Of a stretch of 64,000 nt of DNA, positions 45,584 to 55,673 are shown piece by piece. The stretch's first letter is position 1. The number at the start of each line of letters is the position of its first letter. The notes under the pieces are model-generated. The model saw only the letters and a list, made by a program, of their open reading frames with translations. It was not told the origin of the DNA and did not search any database. The stretch is taken from the NCBI GenBank assembly GCA_010405405.1, contig MU004232.1, positions 391,481 through 455,480 on the forward strand, written 5' to 3'. Both the position numbers and the translations under genes were made by a program. The stretch comes from Microthyrium microscopicum (Eukaryota; Ascomycota; Dothideomycetes; Microthyriales; Microthyriaceae).

Positions 45584-48500
45584 CTACACCGCAGTCCCAA
45601 TATCAATTTTCTGAGCATCGCCTTGTGTCGAACCATCACTATCAACTACCTCTTCCACACAATCACACCCAAACATCGCCCTAAATTCCGGTCGGAACAT
45701 GCCCTCCAACAGTTCCAACGCCTTCTTGCTAGCCGCGACCTTTGCATATCCACTACTCTCTCTGACAGCCGAACCAGCAACCTTGTCATGAATCATGACA
45801 CCACTTACAATCTTCGACACGGCAAGCGGATTAAGCTGCGGCAACTCCTGAGCCATGAGCTTGAAATCTCTACAACCCAATTCGATGGCGAGCAGATGAT
45901 GGAGTTTTGTGGTGGGGTGGTTGTTCGCAAAGGTGTCATAAATCTTCATATCGACGAAGAACGGCTGTATGTGGCGGTCGAAGAAATCCCTCACAGGCGT
46001 GAAGTCGAACTTGGCATCGACGAAAAGAGCGCCGATGAAGGATTCTACGATATCCGGAAGACATTTGGGAGGTGCAGTGAGGGTAGTCCAGTAATCGACA
46101 GCGCCGTTCGCAACGCGCTCTGCTTCCTCCGCCTCAATGACGAAATCGCCAATTTGGCCTTGTAGCGCATCGTGGTGGTGGCGTAGATGGCGATGGAAGC
46201 CGATCTTGACGCAGAGGGCTCCGAGGAATTTGTTGGATACCATTGCCATTTTGTGCTCCGTCAGCCATTGGGGATCTTTCATTGGGTAGTTGTAGAAGAG
46301 GTAGGAGACACAGACCATATCTAGCAGTGAATCGCCCAGGAATTCTAGTCGCTGGTAAGATGGGACTTTGTCGTGTGATGCTAGGGATGGGTGGTTGAAG
46401 GCATTGCGGATATGGCGAGGGTGGTTGAACTTGTATGGGTGTTCGAGGTATACTTTCTCGGCTAAATCTGTTTCTGTGTATCTTAATGGGAACGTCATGA
46501 ATTCGGGCTCTTTGTATGCCTCGAAGTAATCGTCCCACTTCATCATTTGATGGTTCTCATTTCGGACTAGAAGAGTGACAGCTTTGACTGCGGCGTCCCA
46601 GTCTGCAGGTGCCCAGGCATCTAGCCGGTTGAATTGCACGAATGCAGCGCCAATTATGGCTTCGCAGACGTCGGCGACTGATTTGTCCCCTAGATGGTGT
46701 TCTCGCGGAGGTTCGACTTTTCCTGCACCTTTACCTACGAGAAGGCGGATGCAGGGAGGATACCAAGTTCGGCGACTAAATTCCTGGGAACGAACGAATC
46801 GATACAGTTTCAGGTCTTTAGCTGCTTCGAACAAGTTGTTATTGCAAATCATCAACATTCGATTGACGTGGCAGAAGAATTCCGTGTCGGAAGGGGTTTG
46901 AGTATGCAGTGAGATTGAAGTTGCCGTCTTCAGGAACGTATCGCCTATAAATTCCAGACGTTCGTAATTGTTGCCCATGCCAGCTCGGAAGTTGATCTTC
47001 TCTTCCTGATGATCGCCACTGTTATCAGAATCCTTGGTCATAGCCTCTAGAGCAAGGTTTGTATCAACTCTGAGTCCGAGCAAATCGAAGGCCTCCAAAG
47101 AGATGAGATACTCTTCGATGCGATGGATAGCAGCGGGAAAGACGTAACCCATTGTAGCAATCTTAGTAGAGATTACAGAGATCTTCAGCGGTTGTGGACA
47201 CACATATACCCGCTGGAGCCCTTGCAATTGCTTGATTTCATCTCTCTGGGGCTTCCCAAGGAGATTGCGGCGAGTTTGTGGCTGCTCGCATTCCAACACT
47301 GGCTGCTTCTTATCCCAGACCTTGGCCCAGAGTTCTCGCTGCTTCTTCCACAAGGAGATGGAATACTCCAGAATGCTGTCCATATATTTAGTTGGAGGCG
47401 CACCTTCTGGAACGGGATCCCCTGAACACTTGGTCGGATCAACTTTGATGGAGAAGAAACGTCGACCACCTTGCCATATGTCGATTATGTACTTGTCAGC
47501 AATAGCTTCATCTGGCGTATCCCGTTGCCAGCCGTACTCGTGCTCGGCTGATCTGGGTTCTGCTTTCTTCGTGGCTATGAGGTCCAAGGTTGCACTATCG
47601 ACTTGATAATCTGGGGCAAAGGTGACTGGAACAAGCCAGTAAGGCATTTTGGCCACATCTTCTTCGTAATCTTTGTTGAAGATGTCTTTCAATAGTACCA
47701 GGGAAAACTTTGTCGCCTTCGACAGAAAGCTTGGTGAACAGGGTATGGCTGTTTGGACACTTTTGCATGCTACGAAAGGAACGTTACCCTGCGTCAGGAA
47801 CAGTGGGAACTTTGGAAAGTTTGGCAGTGGCTGACGAGTAAGAATGCCCAGTGGTTGATGAGGTCGTTCCAAAGAGCCTTCAATGTCAATGACGGTGAGA
47901 TATGCCTCGGTCGGTAAGATGCCGCTCCCTTCTGTCCAAGCAGTGGGCTTCATGAGTGCCTCGTACGTGTTTCCCTTCTTACTTGGGAGAGCAAGCTTGG
48001 CATTTCGCATCATGGGTAGAATCTTCTGATAGCACGATACAAAGTTTTCGTCAATGAGACTTTCTTCTCGCAATTTCTTGCACATCTGGAATGCAGCTGA
48101 TCGTTTAGCCAAGGACTTTCTTTTCTTTGGTTCGCCAAAGCAGCGCTCAATAGGAGAACCTTGAGGTAGAATGACCTCGTAGACGAATTTATCTCCATCT
48201 CGTCGATAGTCATACCTCGGATTCTGGATCACGAAGGTATCGGATTTCGGGAGACTAGCAACGAAATGGGCCAAGACAGCAAGCGCAATGTGGGATGTGA
48301 GAGTTGCTTTGGTAGATGGTTCCATGTGTCTGTCCTCAAAGTCTTTGGGCAGGTCCTCATCGCCATTCGTGACGATACGATCTCCTGGCATATCTCCACA
48401 AAGAGCATGCATTCGGCGCGCGTCTGTTAAGACGCCTTGAACTAGACGTTCTTGCTGTATGTTGCCAGTTTCCATCATATGGTAGAATTTAGAGTTGCGA

Positions 48501-50104
48501 TGTCGAGCGCGGCCCTTGGACTGTACATATCGTATCATTGAATCGTATAGATCGAAACGAATGACGAGATTGCATGCAGGAATGTCTAGACCTTCTTCGG
48601 CCACAGAAGTTGCGAACAGACAGTTCGTTTCACCTTTCCGGAAGCTGAGCAGGGTTTGAACTTGCTTTCGAAATGTTACTGAATCATCTCCTTCTTGCGC
48701 AGAGTTGGAACCAGTTAATGCGGCAACTTTCAGATATTGACCGCCTATCCGACTGAAGATCTCAGTGAGGAGTCGAGTCGCCATTCTGGTTTGAACAAAG
48801 ACAATACACCGGCCTTGAGTGGGCGAGTTGAAGTGATCATGGAGCAAATGATATAGCTCAAGAACCTTTGGGGTCAAGTGTTCTGGTTTGGGCTCGAGGG
48901 TCTCAAATTCGTAGGTTGATATATACTCTGTCGCAGTTTCCAGAAGTGCCAACTGATCGTCCGTGAACTGAACAGCGGCTTTGTCGTTTTGGTTGCGCTT
49001 TTCCAATCGACCTTCAATCTTTTTAGCTGCCGCTTCGGCAAGGAAGAGTGTCCAGGAGAAATCCGAGGGCCATGAGCCCAGTGTTGAGGTCAGTGCCTTG
49101 GTATGGTTGAACAATTTCTTCAGCTCGTGCATTTCACCATATTTCTCAAACATGCTGAGCCAGAGCGGAGTCTCGAAGGGTAGTGGACCGCGATCATAGT
49201 AGCAGATATGCTCTTTGGCTTTGTTTCGATGCTCCTCTGACAAAGTGACTGTAGCAATTCGGGAGTCTAGCAATTGCTCTAATTCCCGCGCAGCGCCTGC
49301 AAGATCATCAACCTTTGCACTTACAGGAGAAGCTGTCATGCCAAAGACTCGAGGTCGTTTCGCTTTTTCTTCGTGAGCATAAAAGTCTCGAATAATTCGT
49401 GCATACACATGTCCTTGCTTGGCGTGATGTGCTTCATCAAATATCAAAAGATTAATTTGCTCAATCGTCAGGTATGAATGTACAAGGCACTGATGGAGAA
49501 CCTCTGCTGTACATACGATGACCATAGCCTTTTTGAGTAGTTTCTCCCAAGTATCTTTCGTCCATAGAGCGGCTCCCATGGAGCCGCAAACTCGCTCAAT
49601 CTTGTGGTCAAGATTGCACTTCAAGACTGAGTGTTGTTGGAAGACCAAAGTTGTTTGATTGACTAAGAAAAAGGCATATCTTCGAGCCTTTCCAGTCGCA
49701 CGGTCCTCAATCTCTTGGTCCAGAACATGTCTCAGGAGAAGCACAGCAATGAGTGTCTTTCCGGCGCCAGTATCCAGGACTGCTATGGTGTTTTCTTTCT
49801 TGGCACGCTCGAAGAGCTCCAGTTGATAGTCTCGTGGGTCCGTGATTTTGACATTGTCCTGTCGGGAGAGGAGGGCTTCTATGGATTGCAAGTCTTCCGT
49901 CTGTCCTTTGACTCTTTCTTTTGAGAGCGTTTCAATCTCGCTTGCGATCCAATCTGAGAAGACTGCTGTTCTGGCAGCGGATTTGGCTGGTGGTTCGGGA
50001 GGAAGCAAGTTGGCATCCAGGTCACTGTCTTCATCGTCACTAGAATCACTGGAGTCAGTTTGATCGAAGACATCTTCATACTCATCATCATCATGGAACT
50101 CCAT
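45584..50104 (-). CDS. DCL1: Dicer-like protein 1
   Basis: Cuts double-stranded RNA to small RNAs for silencing and antiviral defence. Single exon, 1506 aa, ATG at 50104, preceded by an acidic N-terminus (SSDSSDDEDSDLD). The helicase has a Walker A core GAGKT (113-117), DEAHH (223-227), FGMTASPVSA and a HelicC part ending VQSKGRARHRNSKFYHM. The Dicer dimerisation domain lies at about 620-710. RNase IIIa is at about 1045 (NYERLEFIGDTFLK...DKSVADVCEAIIGAAF) and RNase IIIb at about 1250 (SYQRLEFLGDSLLD...LPDIVESFIGALF). Both keep their acidic metal ligands. A C-terminal dsRNA-binding segment (SSGYAKVAASKKALELL) is present. As in other fungal DCL1 proteins no clear PAZ is visible. The conserved domains argue for a working enzyme. 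Confidence 0.96.
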   Translation of the reverse strand: MEFHDDDEYEDVFDQTDSSDSSDDEDSDLDANLLPPEPPAKSAARTAVFSDWIASEIETLSKERVKGQTEDLQSIEALLSRQDNVKITDPRDYQLELFERAKKENTIAVLDTGAGKTLIAVLLLRHVLDQEIEDRATGKARRYAFFLVNQTTLVFQQHSVLKCNLDHKIERVCGSMGAALWTKDTWEKLLKKAMVIVCTAEVLHQCLVHSYLTIEQINLLIFDEAHHAKQGHVYARIIRDFYAHEEKAKRPRVFGMTASPVSAKVDDLAGAARELEQLLDSRIATVTLSEEHRNKAKEHICYYDRGPLPFETPLWLSMFEKYGEMHELKKLFNHTKALTSTLGSWPSDFSWTLFLAEAAAKKIEGRLEKRNQNDKAAVQFTDDQLALLETATEYISTYEFETLEPKPEHLTPKVLELYHLLHDHFNSPTQGRCIVFVQTRMATRLLTEIFSRIGGQYLKVAALTGSNSAQEGDDSVTFRKQVQTLLSFRKGETNCLFATSVAEEGLDIPACNLVIRFDLYDSMIRYVQSKGRARHRNSKFYHMMETGNIQQERLVQGVLTDARRMHALCGDMPGDRIVTNGDEDLPKDFEDRHMEPSTKATLTSHIALAVLAHFVASLPKSDTFVIQNPRYDYRRDGDKFVYEVILPQGSPIERCFGEPKKRKSLAKRSAAFQMCKKLREESLIDENFVSCYQKILPMMRNAKLALPSKKGNTYEALMKPTAWTEGSGILPTEAYLTVIDIEGSLERPHQPLGILTRQPLPNFPKFPLFLTQGNVPFVACKSVQTAIPCSPSFLSKATKFSLVLLKDIFNKDYEEDVAKMPYWLVPVTFAPDYQVDSATLDLIATKKAEPRSAEHEYGWQRDTPDEAIADKYIIDIWQGGRRFFSIKVDPTKCSGDPVPEGAPPTKYMDSILEYSISLWKKQRELWAKVWDKKQPVLECEQPQTRRNLLGKPQRDEIKQLQGLQRVYVCPQPLKISVISTKIATMGYVFPAAIHRIEEYLISLEAFDLLGLRVDTNLALEAMTKDSDNSGDHQEEKINFRAGMGNNYERLEFIGDTFLKTATSISLHTQTPSDTEFFCHVNRMLMICNNNLFEAAKDLKLYRFVRSQEFSRRTWYPPCIRLLVGKGAGKVEPPREHHLGDKSVADVCEAIIGAAFVQFNRLDAWAPADWDAAVKAVTLLVRNENHQMMKWDDYFEAYKEPEFMTFPLRYTETDLAEKVYLEHPYKFNHPRHIRNAFNHPSLASHDKVPSYQRLEFLGDSLLDMVCVSYLFYNYPMKDPQWLTEHKMAMVSNKFLGALCVKIGFHRHLRHHHDALQGQIGDFVIEAEEAERVANGAVDYWTTLTAPPKCLPDIVESFIGALFVDAKFDFTPVRDFFDRHIQPFFVDMKIYDTFANNHPTTKLHHLLAIELGCRDFKLMAQELPQLNPLAVSKIVSGVMIHDKVAGSAVRESSGYAKVAASKKALELLEGMFRPEFRAMFGCDCVEEVVDSDGSTQGDAQKIDIGTAV

Positions 50105-51460
50105 GCTGTATTTGTTGAATACTGATCGTCAAGAGGAAGTAGTTTTGGAAATGTGGAAGGGTGGAAATAGCAAATATCGCAAATACACGAACGTACCTAT
50201 ACCACCCAACTCCGGAATCTTGCAGCCTACTAGGCTCTGTCTCAGCAGGCATGAGGCTTGTCTTTTCCATATTTGTCTGCCGCCTGTCAAGGGACTCGTG
50301 TAACTCAGCTCCGGCTAACTGCCTCAAGATGTTCCGATGGCTGGGTCTTGGAAGCGTCTGAAGCCGAATTTGGTGTCGACTCAATGAAGCAAGATAATAA
50401 ATGTGAGATTGATTTAATCTTTCAGACAAGAAGTACGTGAATCATGTTCTGCGAGCATATCTTCAGTCAAAAGGGTTTTTCCATTGGGGGACAGTGATCG
50501 TGCGAATGCTGGGCTTCAATTGACTCCAGAAGCGCAAGTCTTAAGCAGGGCGAAGCGACCAGCTTTTATGCTGTCAACTGGGGATGTTTGATCTCCAGGA
50601 TATTAAGCGCTACAGTGAATGCCCTCGGCAAGACTCAATGAGACAAAAATTGGAGTTGAGAAGGTTGAGACGCGCTGAGGTCAAACGAGAAACGCGATAT
50701 CAGCGCGCAGCCACGTGGATGGCCGATTGCTATCCCCAGAAGTGGAAGTTGCAATCCGGTCGTGGCCATCACGACGCATCACCCAAGGTCTGAGATTTTG
50801 AGCACGACTTGCACCTGATATCATGAGCTATTGGATTCCTGACCAACTGGTGCGCATTTCAGGAAGCAATTGAGGACAGAAGTTGCAAGAAGTGAGGAGT
50901 CAAGAATTGGATTCTCCTTTTCGGAAGTTGATGAGGATCTGCCAGCCTTATTTTTGTGGAGATTGGAGCTCGGACTGTTGGAAACGATTTCCTCAATTGT
51001 TTTCCAAAGTGAACCCAAACACCATCACTCTCCGCAATATATTTCACGCGTTTGGTCGTTTTGGCATTGGCGGTCATTGACCTGCTGGCTCAGTCTTTCC
51101 ATAACGATGTGCTCTGATCTACACTTATCGATATTTGATAGACGAGATTTTACTCAAGTCTGACTAATGGCCACTGGAACGCAATCTTGAAAACAATGCT
51201 GTTTCGACAGCTATGAAGCTACGAAAGACAATGTTAATCCCGAGAATCCAACAACGCTGCCCGCAATAGAAGGTGATCAACGAGATGGACAAGCTGAAAA
51301 CAAAACACAAGGGCTAAGACAACTGATCGACGATGCTGCATCCTTGGTATAAAGGCGAATACTGACCTCCTAGAACTGATTGTCGACGCCAAAGCATCGC
51401 TCAAATTCAATCATTCATTCAAACTACAGTCATTCATTTTCCCAGTCGTCTCTACTCATA
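50105..51460. other. Intergenic between DCL1 and a secreted protein gene
   Basis: Promoters of DCL1 (-) and the secreted protein (+). Short ORFs here have no recognisable content. Confidence 0.4.
51348..51354 (+). promoter_or_regulatory. TATA box of the secreted protein gene
   Basis: TATAAAG lies 107 bp upstream of the ATG at 51461, a plausible distance for a TATA-driven fungal promoter with a leader of about 80 nt. Few genes in this window have such a clear match, which suggests regulated expression. Confidence 0.5.
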
Positions 51461-52421
51461 ATGTATAAACCACTAATCTTCAGCCTCGCGACCATCGCGG
51501 CAGCAGCACCTTTCCCAGGAAGCCCAGCCAGCTTGCCATTCTCAGGCCTAGGCTTACCATCCCCATCAAACTCCCCACCAAGATCCCCGTCACCATCGCC
51601 ATCAGCAAGTAGCACCAGCCAGACGCCTCCCTTCTATCACAACAACGGCGTTCTATACGACCCCGCCAGCTTCGACGACCTCATTCCCATTGCTGGCGCA
51701 GTCGCAGTCCAAGAAATCGGCCCATACGATGGCCTTGACTACATCGGAATCGACCTCGTTTCTCCAGGGCTAGCAGGTGTGGTTGCCGCAGGAGTTGTAC
51801 CAAATACCTCCCCAAACGTAGGAGTCTACGGCGAAGCAACGTCAGATGTCCTGGAAGACGGTCCATTCATCACAACAAACTACACTGGAAGTGTGTCGTT
51901 GGCGTTTGACTTTGAGGAGTTTTATTTCGGCTGTGAAGAGGGGACGCTAGAGGCTGTACGTACAATCCCTTGAACCACTTTGAGAAAGAAAGGCTGACAT
52001 GGTGGTATAGGTTGCATCCACGCTCGCCGCCTGCAACGTCACCGTCAGCGCCTATCGTGGCTCCCACTTCATCGCGAACCAAACGTTCTACTATACGGCT
52101 GATCTGCTTACCGATGGCCTCACATCCGCGATGGTGAAAGCTGAGCTTGATCCTCGCATCTTCAAGGGGATCACAAAAGCTACCTTCTCATCTGATATTG
52201 TCGATATTGATGTTGCTACTGTTACGCTCATTGATAGCCTGAAATACGTTGTGTATTACCAGGAGGGCAAGGGCCCACAAGATCCCACGTGGAAGAGCAC
52301 TGGGACTGTTCTTGATACATCTGCATTGACGAAGCCTGTGACGGCCGTTACCTCCAAGGTAGACTTCAATGGCATTGCCAATACGCTGGGTCTCGGAGAG
52401 CTCACGAGCAGGTCGGAATGA
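51461..52421 (+). CDS. Predicted secreted protein of unknown function
   Basis: Two exons: 51461-51955 and 52011-52421 (55-nt intron), giving 301 aa. The N-terminus MYKPLIFSLATIAAAAPFPG is a classical signal peptide, probably cleaved near residue 16-18. A Pro/Ser-rich linker follows (LPSPSNSPPRSPSPSPSAS). The globular part starts near FYHNNGVLYDPASF and is Gly/Val/Asp-rich with little Cys. N-glycosylation sequons include NYT, NVT and NQT. It has only two cysteines, one on each side of the intron (FGCEE, AACNV), which may pair. No GPI-type hydrophobic tail at the C-terminus (GLGELTSRSE). No known family recognised; an extracellular cell-wall-associated or secreted role is inferred from the signal peptide. 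Confidence 0.8.
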
Positions 52422-52850
52422 GTCAAAACGAGATTTCTAAGGATGGGAGTTCTTGAGGAAAGGGGTTATCGAAGTCGATGTAATAAGATCCGAGCAGGAG
52501 CTAGAGCGAATCCGTAACAGCTCACTAGGTGGTGTCCATCAGCTGGGCGTATTTTCGAAATGTTAACACTGATCTATCCCACTGATCTATCCCGCACTTC
52601 AAAGTTCAGTCTTTCAGGTCTCGTATGTTGACTAGAAGTTGAATGCATAGGTTGATGTCCAGACAGAAATTACACTCGGCTCGGCTACCGTAAGCTCTCA
52701 AGCCCAATCGGCAAGCCGAACCCCACTACACTCAGAATGCATGCGACAGCATCTTCACAAACTTATTGAATCTCCAAGATTTACGATCATTCCAAACTTC
52801 TTACACATTTTGCACGAAGATGAGACTGGCTTCGACCTGGTCCACGGATA
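52422..52850. other. Intergenic between secreted protein and TYW1
   Basis: Contains the 3' UTR of the secreted protein gene and the promoter of TYW1. No gene or repeat seen. Confidence 0.45.
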
Positions 52851-55202
52851 ATGGCTGAAAACTCTTCGTCACTCTCGTCAGTACGATGGGAGACACTACC
52901 AGCAGGTAAGCGATACCATTCATTTAACTTTCGAATATTTCGAATCGAATGATTTTGAGCTGACAGTAATACAGAGGTCTTGCAAATATGGCATCAATAC
53001 CGGACCCCCATAATCGTTTCCCTTACCGTAATCCTTGTTGCTCTCCGTACTCTCCACATCCTTCGAAACCGCAACAAACAGGAACTGGACCGCAAGCTAC
53101 CACTACTATCCTCGGCGGGGCCAAAGAGCGTGGACACCAATAGAACATCTAGCGAAAGGGTTGGAGAGAATGGAAACACAGAAAAGCCCCAGAGTGGACC
53201 AAAAAGAATCGTGGGCAAGAAGTTGGCACGGGCAAGCATGATTTCAGCAGGGTTCAGTCCAGCTACGGACAAGATCCAGCCTCTAGTTTTCTTCTCTTCA
53301 CTTGGTGGAATGACCGAAGCATTAGCGACCAAGCTGTCTCAAGAATTGGATGTCTGGTCTGAAACCCTAGAAGATCCGTCTACGATACTCAAGTCTTCGC
53401 TACTGGATCTTTCCTACATCGAGCAAGATGACTATTTCGTCTCCCCACCAAAAGGTGAACCAAACACCTCATACTTCTATCTTCTCCTGGTACCCACCTA
53501 CAACATCGACACGACGCTAAACAACTTCCTCGAAAATCTCAAAGAGACTCATCATGACTTTCGCATAGACACGGCTCCATTAGCCAGACTATTAGGCTTT
53601 TCAGTCTTTGGGTTCGGAGACAAGGAAGGATGGCCAACCGAAGATGAAGGATTCTGTTCGCAGGCTGCGGAGGTTGACAAGTGGATGGCAAAGCTGACGG
53701 CCAGAAAACGAGCGTTTCCGCTTGGAATGGGAGATATAAAGAGCGACTGGAAAACGAGACTAGCAGAATGGCAAGACGGTTTACAAAATGTTCTACTGGA
53801 AATACAAAAGGGCAATGGTCTAGGCGAGGGTGTACCAGGAAGTGGAGATGCTGAAGAAAGTGACGTTGAGGAAGAAGAGGAAGAACTCGATTCCAAGAAG
53901 GTTCCAAAGAAGAAGGCGGGAAAGTCAACTCTGGATGATGTTGAAGATCTTGGTGGTTCATATCGGGGTTCGGGTGAATCCACTGGGCCATTGGCTATCG
54001 ACTTTACGACTTACGGCTCGAAAGCAAAGACTGTTGAGAACACTTCGAGAGAAATGGTTCCAAAGACCTCACCAACGTATGCATCTCTAACTAAGCAAGG
54101 CTACACTATTGTAGGATCACATTCCGGCGTCAAGATATGTCGATGGACTAAATCAGCCCTTCGAGGACGAGGATCATGCTACAAGTATTCCTTCTATGGC
54201 ATCAAGTCCCATTTATGTATGGAAACCACGCCATCACTATCATGCAGCAATAAGTGCGTCTTCTGCTGGCGTCACGGCACAAATCCTGTCGGAACCACCT
54301 GGCGCTGGAAAGTCGATCCCCCAGACCTAATATTCAACGGTGTCAAAGAAGGCCACTACAAGAAAATCAAAATGCTCAAAGGCGTCCCTGGCGTCCGCGC
54401 CGAACGATTCGCCGAAGCAATGCAAATCCGCCACTGCGCACTCTCACTAGTCGGCGAACCAATCTTCTACCCGCACATCAACGAATTCCTCGCTATGCTT
54501 CACAAAGAACGCATTTCCTCCTTCCTAGTCTGCAACGCACAACATCCAGATGAACTAGCTGCATTAGATCACGTTACTCAACTCTACGTCTCCATCGACG
54601 CGTCCAACAAAGACAGTCTAAAGAAGATCGACCGCCCCCTCCACCGTGACTTCTGGGAGCGATTCCTACGATGTCTAGATATCCTGCGCGAAAAGCGCTT
54701 TCAGCAACGTACCGTGTTCCGCCTGACCCTAGTCAAAGGCTTCAATATCGAAGATGAAGCTGAAGGATATGCTGAGCTCGTCGCCCGTGGCCTGCCCTGC
54801 TTCATTGAAGTCAAAGGCGTCACGTTTTGCGGTACTTCCACGTCCGCAGGTGCAGGTCTGACGATGCAAAACGTTCCGTTCTACGAAGAAGTTTGCGAAT
54901 TCGTACATGCGCTTGTCGCTGCATTGGAACGACGCGGTCTGGAGTATGGCATTGCGGCGGAACATGCGCACAGTTGTTGTGTGTTGCTCGGGAGCACACG
55001 GTTTAAGATTGAGGGAAAGTGGCATACTCTGATTGGGTATGAGAAGTTCTTTGAATGCTTGGAAAGTGGTGAGGAGTTTGGACCGGAAGATTACGTTGGT
55101 GAACCAACTCCTGAGTGGGCGCTTTGGGGAAATGGAGGTTTTGATCCTCGCGATGAGAGATTCTATCGTAAGGGGAAGAAGGCTGTCACTTGTGATGGTT
55201 GA
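52851..55202 (+). CDS. TYW1: tRNA 4-demethylwyosine synthase TYW1
   Basis: Radical-SAM enzyme that condenses N1-methylguanosine-37 of tRNA-Phe with a two-carbon unit from pyruvate, the second step of wybutosine synthesis. Exons 52851-52905 and 52975-55202 (69-nt intron), giving 760 aa. The short first exon supplies the ATG (MAENSSSLSSVRWETLPA); the large exon alone starts at a TTG. A membrane anchor (PIIVSLTVILVALRTLHIL, about 30-48) fits the ER-surface location of fungal TYW1. The flavodoxin-like domain (about 118-280) starts LVFFSSLGGMTEALATKL. An acidic linker (SDVEEEEEELDSKK) follows. The radical-SAM cluster is CSNKCVFC with Cys 442, 446 and 449, followed by WRHGTNPVGTTWRWKVDPP and LSLVGEPIFYPHINEF. 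Confidence 0.95.
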
Positions 55203-55673
55203 GTGAGCGGATATGTATACGATACTGGGGTTGTATTCTTCGCAGCCAAATAAGAAACCTTCTGGACACTCACTCTCACTTATCTCGTCATCCCAAATCA
55301 AACTTACCAGGTTTAGAATTCGCGAAACATCTCACGCAAGATGGAATGCTAACTGCTCGAAACGATTTACCATTCTCTGCTTTGCTTGGGCTCGGGATTT
55401 TCTGGTTGACCTCCATCAGGCTGAGCTAATGGCTACGCAAGTATCAAACTGAGGTTCAACAAAGATCAAAGAAGAGCAATCGCAGTACACAAAATAACAT
55501 CTTAGCAAAACACTACCTTTTCTTTGTCTACCTATTGCTATAACACGATATATCTTCTTTGGATCTACTTAGAGCGCCCGTTCCTGACATAAAACGAACC
55601 ATTCCACCAAATCCACCAGCCGGTATAGCACCTCCTCACAACTCTCGCGCGTCTAATAGTCTACAAAAGTTCA
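55203..55673. other. Intergenic between TYW1 and the AAA ATPase gene
   Basis: 471 bp containing the TYW1 3' UTR and the next promoter. Nothing else recognised. Confidence 0.45.
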
